A stretch of DNA of 64,000 nucleotides from Cristatella mucedo (Eukaryota > Bryozoa > Phylactolaemata > Cristatellidae). Location of the stretch: NCBI GenBank assembly GCA_009760855.2, contig WPIO01000100.1, forward strand, positions 1,200,501 through 1,264,500, written 5' to 3'. This document shows positions 59,371 to 64,000 of the stretch, in pieces; position 1 is the stretch's first letter, and each line of letters opens with the position of its first letter. Position numbers and translations under genes: made by a program. Under the pieces are notes generated by a model that was not told where the DNA came from, did no database searches, and saw only the letters and a list, made by a program, of their open reading frames with translations.

Positions 59371-59639
59371 GTTAAAATGAGGCTGTGTAATTAATTGGCC
59401 TTTAATTTCTACTTTACATATGCAGCGTCTCTCTGCTTCGTGAGATGAAGGAAGTTGCTGCAGGGTTACGTTACATCGTGCTCGCCAAAGATAACTGTCC
59501 AGCGTAACAACTACGTAATCCTTGTGCCTTTGCGAATTTACAGGACGGATCTATTGGTCAAGTACCTGCATTCTGAAACGTGTTCATGCTAAATCTATCA
59601 GATTACGACCGCGCCTCCGATTGTTAACGGTTCATGGAC

Positions 59640-59640
59640 T

Positions 59641-59676
<36 letters not shown>

Positions 59677-59775
59677 CACTTGACAAAGCGCCCTCAGAGA
59701 ACGCAATCTCTTTCTAGGCGCTTTAGATTTGCTGCAGAGGGAAACGCGATTGAATGGTGAGTAAGACTGTGATAC
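59640..59775 (-). mobile_element. LINE-B 3' tail with (TAA)n
   Basis: About ten ATT units (complement) at 59643-59674, then GCACTTGACAAAGCGCCCTC and TCTTTCTAGGCGCTTTAGAT. Confidence 0.88.
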
Positions 59776-59999
59776 TTAGGAATCGGAAATGTCATATTCT
59801 GTATGCGTTAGTAGCAATGCGTACTGAAACGTTTACCTGGAGGTTAGGCTGCGTAAAGACACATTGTGGTCGTCGGTGAGTTATGGCCCATGTATAAAGC
59901 TAAGCTGAGGCGTGCTCTGGGCGTCGAACTGTAAGTTGCACGCTATGTCCGGAGCTGGACGCCAGCGGCCTTCGAGGCTGTTGAATGGACTGCTCTAAT

Positions 60000-60150
60000 G
60001 TAATGTCGCGTATCTTCGTCTGTAACCCCACACGCAAAGCCACAAAGGCTATGCGGTATGCGGGTGTTGCAGAGAAGAGTTTTCCATTGCACGCTCAAAG
60101 TCTAAGCGGCTATCGGTAAGCATTTGGTAGCCAACAGGCTTCGTCTTAAC
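60000..60150 (-). mobile_element. LINE-A 3' end
   Basis: ATGCGGGTGTTGCAGAGAAG and TAGCCAACAGGCTTCGTCTT match the terminus of the copy at 2210. Confidence 0.78.
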
Positions 60151-60164
60151 GGAGAGCCAGTGAG

Positions 60165-60300
60165 AAGCAGGCCGCGATAGCCTTGGAGGTAAGGTGCTCG
60201 CTCTTCACGACCGAGGTCGTGGGTTCAAATCCTGCAGCGGGCGATCCTTTACTGAAAGCGGTGGCGAAGACGAGGCTTTTCGATCAGCTAACTGCTGGGT
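60165..60300 (+). mobile_element. tRNA-headed SINE variant
   Basis: GGAGGTAAGGTGCTCGC (A-box region), palindrome CACGACCGAGGTCGTG, B box GGTTCAAATCC, short body, and end TTTTCGATCAGCTAACT. Confidence 0.75.
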
Positions 60301-61425
60301 CGGGAGAGCAGCCGAGGCAGCGAGTAGCATGGAAGTAGCAGCTCCGGACGGCTGGAAAGGATGCAGTCAGCGGTCAGCAGGAGGAGAGTAGATGTCGTTG
60401 CGTAAGTACTATACTTCAACGGATGTGGACCCTTTCGTTCTTCAAGGCAAGGGGCATCGCTCTTTGCTGCTGCCACGACGTTCTGCTCTACCGTCGCCGT
60501 GCGTGCACTTCGCGTGCCCGTGTTGAGCCCGCAAGCCACCGACTACGATTCAGGCTTTACCAGTATTTATCGGCAAGTACTAGCCCTACGTCTGCGGCCT
60601 AAGTGCACTAGTGCACGAGTTACTACAGTGCGTTCGAAACAATACTTCAACACGCAAAGGTGACTGTAACTAGAATGGCCAGTTTCTAGGCGCCGAAGGC
60701 TCGTAGCCAGTAAAAGAGCTTTAAAATATAGTGAGGCGGGTACTTTTTAAACGTATGTCGTTATACTTTTGAAGTTACACCGCCCTCGTAAGAGGCCAAA
60801 GAGTAGTTCTTACTTTTGAAAGGTGACGCGCCGCCAGAACAAGTAAATTATTAATTATAATTTGCGCTTTGCACCTTTTTTAAACGGTTATCCCAGCAAT
60901 TCTAATTGAACAGCTGCATGTCAGTAGAAGTAGATTAAACGAGCTCCTCGCGTAAATTGTGAGTGCCGCCTCCTCCACACAGCCAGCTCCAGTCATCTGT
61001 AAGCACCTTGTAAAATTCAATATCAAAACCGCTATTACGGTTCTTTTGAAGTGCTTCACGTGGACAGACAGATAAGATATACAAAATATGCGGGTCAACT
61101 TATATGGTTTTAAAGTTAGTTGGTGAGTGAATCCATAAACAAGAATCGCTATTACGTCGCATTTACATTGCACTATTTGTGATGTTTGTGGTACTACTAC
61201 GATCTTACTGCTACGACGAATCATATAAAAATGTCAGGGAAACTAGTTTAATAACTTGCATATGTAGTTACATCACGCCTCTTATAATAAAAATTGGCCG
61301 TTGAATTTTGAATTTAATAATCAAATATTCTTTCAATACATTTCCAGAAATATTTGAAAAATTAATTGCAACTCAGAATCTTAAGAGGTTCAGCCATGGG
61401 CTACAACTATAGCCAGCTCTACAAC
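60301..61425. other. No gene seen
   Basis: After about 60700 the sequence becomes AT-rich. No recognisable coding or repeat similarity. Confidence 0.4.
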
Positions 61426-61429
61426 TAAC

Positions 61430-62135
61430 CATCATGTACGATCTCTGTCTAAGATTAGGGACTGTCTACCACGGTGGCTTGCAACAAATTCGACTATCTC
61501 CTAAGTTCTGTCTAGGTTGGATTATTAGCTCCACTTTGGCTGGGCTACCGAAAAATGTCACGAGGCCACTGCAGCTGGTGATGAACGTGGCTGCAAGGCT
61601 AGTTAACAATCCCAGAGGTTTAGCCACGTGTCTCCTTTGCTGGAGGAGCTTCGATGGCTGCCGCATGATCAACGGATACAGAACAAAATTCTTATACTGA
61701 CCCTCAAGGCCCGACACGGCTTGGTTCTTTCATGCCTTGCTGAACTGCTGCACCAGCTTCAGCCTCCTCGTGCCCCGTGGTCCTCGATCGACAATAAACT
61801 AGCTGTTTTATTACTGTGCACCAAGACCGTTGGCGACAGAAACTTTTGCTCTGCAGGCCCTAGTCCTTAGAGCTCACTCCACAGTTCTAACGCAACGACA
61901 TTTACTCTCCTGCTGCCAACTGTGAATCACATCCTTTCCAATCGTCCTGAGCTGCTGCCAATCACTTTCACGACTGCCTCGCTGGCTCAGCCATGCTCCT
62001 TACTTCCTCTTTGTTTCGTAAGATAGTCCACTGGCTACCAAATGCGTACCGAAAGCAGCTTAGGCTTAGAGTTCGCTATAGAAATCTCTCAAGAGTAACA
62101 CCCACCGAGTTCTCTCGGCTTTGTGGATTTACCGA
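61430..62135 (+). mobile_element. LINE-A fragment
   Basis: STLAGLPKNVTRPLQLVMNV then AARLV; VSPLLEELRWLPHDQRIQNK-type sequence with LTLKARHGL; then the 3' end. At least one frameshift near 61620. Confidence 0.87.
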
Positions 62136-62789
62136 CGGCGATTCTATCCAACTGCAATCCGGATTGTGTAATATTAATGCTAAATATTAGTTGTTCCATT
62201 GGAAGTTTCTCTGTCTCTGTCTCTCTCTATCCTCGGAGCTGCAATCTATACCAGCATCAACCTTCACACCTTCGCCGGAAATTTAAAGTCTATACAATTT
62301 CCTTCACGGTCGCTGTAATTTCTAGGATACGGAACGGGCCTTGACAGTTAACTCGCATAGTTGTGGATAATAAAGATGTTTCTGCACAACGGCTCTTCTA
62401 ATTGTCCCCAAGATTGTTCAAAAAAGCTGACGGCTGAGATTTAGTGACCATTCGGTTCAGTCCCAACATAGCTGCACCCTTTTTGAATAGAGCACGTGTT
62501 GAGTTTTGCGAATTCGCATTCGTTGAATTATCGCTGAGCGAATAATGGCACCTAATCAACATACTCCACTTCAGTCTTACAAGTAACCTCTAGAGATTGT
62601 TCCTGCAGACGTAAATTCACGAAGTCACCGTTGGATGGACGACATCATCGACAAGAAGACGAAACCTTTTTCTTTACTTCCTGTGCCATAATTTCTTGCT
62701 TTCTAAAGCATATTTGTCCTGGCTGATCGTTCCTTTTCGCTACCTTAGTCGGCGTTGCTCGACTAACTGCATCGAAATAAAGTTCTTTC

Positions 62790-63258
62790 CCTGACCACAA
62801 GGATCGCCACGGCTTCTTCGCCATCGCTTGGCTCCTTCCTACCTAGCTGAACTGCGGCACCAGTTTCAGCCACCTCGCGCCCTCAGGTCCTGTGTGGACA
62901 ATACGTTAGCATTCCTCTGCTTCAAGACCGTAGTCGTCTGAAGCTTTTGCTCTGCAGGCTCTAGACTGTGGAACGAGCCTCCACGATTCTTATGCGACGA
63001 CAGCTACTCTCCTGCTGGCGACTACGGCACATCCTTTCCAGCGGTCCTGAACTGCTACTTCTATGCTACTCACTACCTCAACTGCTCTCCTAACTCTGCT
63101 ATGCTTCTCACTTTCTCTATGTTGCGTGAAAAGAAGTCTGTTGGCTATCGAATGCGTACCGAAAGACGCTTAGGCTACGAGTGCACATCAAAAAAATTTT
63201 CTGCGTAACACCCACATAGTCTTTGTGGCTTTGCGAGAGTCACAGATGGAGGTTATAG
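62790..63258 (+). mobile_element. LINE-A 3' fragment
   Basis: Continues from AELRHQFQPPRALRSCVDN-type sequence through CTCTGCTATGCTTCTCACTT. It ends in the terminus with CCCACATAGTCTTTGTGGCT, the complement of the 2.2 kb copy end. Confidence 0.82.
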
Positions 63259-63785
63259 GTTATTGATCGATGGCCGCGATGCAAGTGAGAGACAAATGGT
63301 GGCTCAGATCTAAGGAATTCCTCTCGCACAAATTCGAGGTAGCTGTTTATTGGGTGTAAAAGAAAAGCTGCTCCAAAAAGAGAGCTCGCAGCTCGCCTGT
63401 AGAATCGCCACGAGGAGGAGCGGAAGCGCAGGAGCTGGAACAGCACAGGTTCCGTTGCTAGCCCGTAGCTAGGAGGCAAGGCCGACGCATTCCTTCCGAC
63501 GAGGCCACGCGTAAAGGCTGTGTCGCCCAAGCAAGCTCTCGCCTCGTGCATTCCAGGCCAGGCCAGGCGAGAGCGAGGAGCACAGGCAGCGGAGCAGCAG
63601 CACCCAAGACGCCGCCGGGAGGGCCGACCTGACCGGCGAGGACAGCGCAGGTCCACTGCACGCGCACGGGCTGCTTCCGCGCGGCAAAAAATAGGCCGAC
63701 GAGGAGCTTGAGACCTCGAGCTCCTCGACTCGCTCGACCGAAACTGTCCGACCGACTGCTCACTGGCGGACTGCTGCCCGGGCAT
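63240..63785 (-). CDS. Unrecognised 181-codon open frame in GC-rich sequence
   Basis: ATG at 63785. The product is rich in Arg, Ser, Ala and Cys and I recognise no domain. The 3' end of the frame overlaps the LINE-A terminus, which argues against a complete conserved gene. It could be part of a 5' exon or promoter region of a gene extending past the window edge, or a chance frame in GC-rich DNA. Confidence 0.15.
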   Translation of the reverse strand: MPGQQSASEQSVGQFRSSESRSSRSQAPRRPIFCRAEAARARAVDLRCPRRSGRPSRRRLGCCCSAACAPRSRLAWPGMHEARACLGDTAFTRGLVGRNASALPPSYGLATEPVLFQLLRFRSSSWRFYRRAASSLFGAAFLLHPINSYLEFVREEFLRSEPPFVSHLHRGHRSITYNLHL

Positions 63786-64000
63786 AATGTAGGGTCAGAG
63801 GTCGGCAAAAATCAATCTCAGCCGACTTGCTGTAGACTTACAGGCTGACTAGAGAGGAGAGGGAGCAGCACGCGATACCGACTCGCACGAGGAGAAGCAA
63901 AGAAGGATGAAGGGGGAGTTTGGTGTCGATCTCATTCGTATGGGGAACAAAGAGCAGAGCAGAGCTACATAGGAAATTAGCCATAGGAAAATAGCCTGAC
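63786..64000. other. No gene seen at window end
   Basis: Purine-rich sequence; nothing recognisable. Confidence 0.4.

Overview
This is animal nuclear DNA. Its genes are split by many introns, most of the sequence is intron or transposon remnant, and there are long (CA)n and (GA)n microsatellites. The invertebrate LINE remnants with ATT-repeat tails, and protein sequences clearly diverged from the vertebrate orthologues, point to an invertebrate. A lophotrochozoan such as a flatworm or mollusc is my guess, not a demonstrated result.

Three protein-coding genes can be reconstructed, all on the minus strand. (1) 7349-6319: a two-exon serine hydrolase of the BPHL/valacyclovirase family with an intact catalytic triad and a likely mitochondrial leader. 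(2) 14007-9968: a five-exon DUF1295/steroid-5-alpha-reductase-like membrane protein. (3) 56438-19477: a 26-exon, 37 kb orthologue of WDR7 (rabconnectin-3 beta, a V-ATPase assembly factor), complete from start to stop. Every WDR7 exon junction was checked by hand for splice sites and reading phase; the predicted product is 1591 residues. The genes are not functionally linked as far as I can see.

The rest is a mobile-element landscape. There are two families of CR1/L2-like LINE fragments (called LINE-A and LINE-B here). There are two tRNA-headed SINE families; SINE-2 shares its 3' tail with LINE-B. A short hAT MITE at 7770-7956 matches the SPIN family in both termini and has an 8-bp target duplication. 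An unclassified repeat occurs twice (15.5 kb and 53.9 kb), and a gag-like remnant lies upstream of WDR7. Several short perfect hairpins with small loops are scattered through the window, including one in the BPHL leader-coding sequence and one just upstream of the WDR7 start codon.

Layout: 1-6.3 kb repeats and intergenic DNA; 6.3-7.35 kb BPHL; 7.4-9.9 kb SPIN, SINE and LINE; 9.97-14.0 kb DUF1295 gene; 14-19.4 kb intergenic; 19.5-56.4 kb WDR7 with transposon-filled introns; 56.4-57.1 kb GC-rich WDR7 5' flank; 57.1-63.3 kb transposon remnants; 63.3-64 kb GC-rich unassigned sequence. I found no CRISPR array, operon, rRNA or convincing functional tRNA gene, and no evidence of a new multi-gene system.
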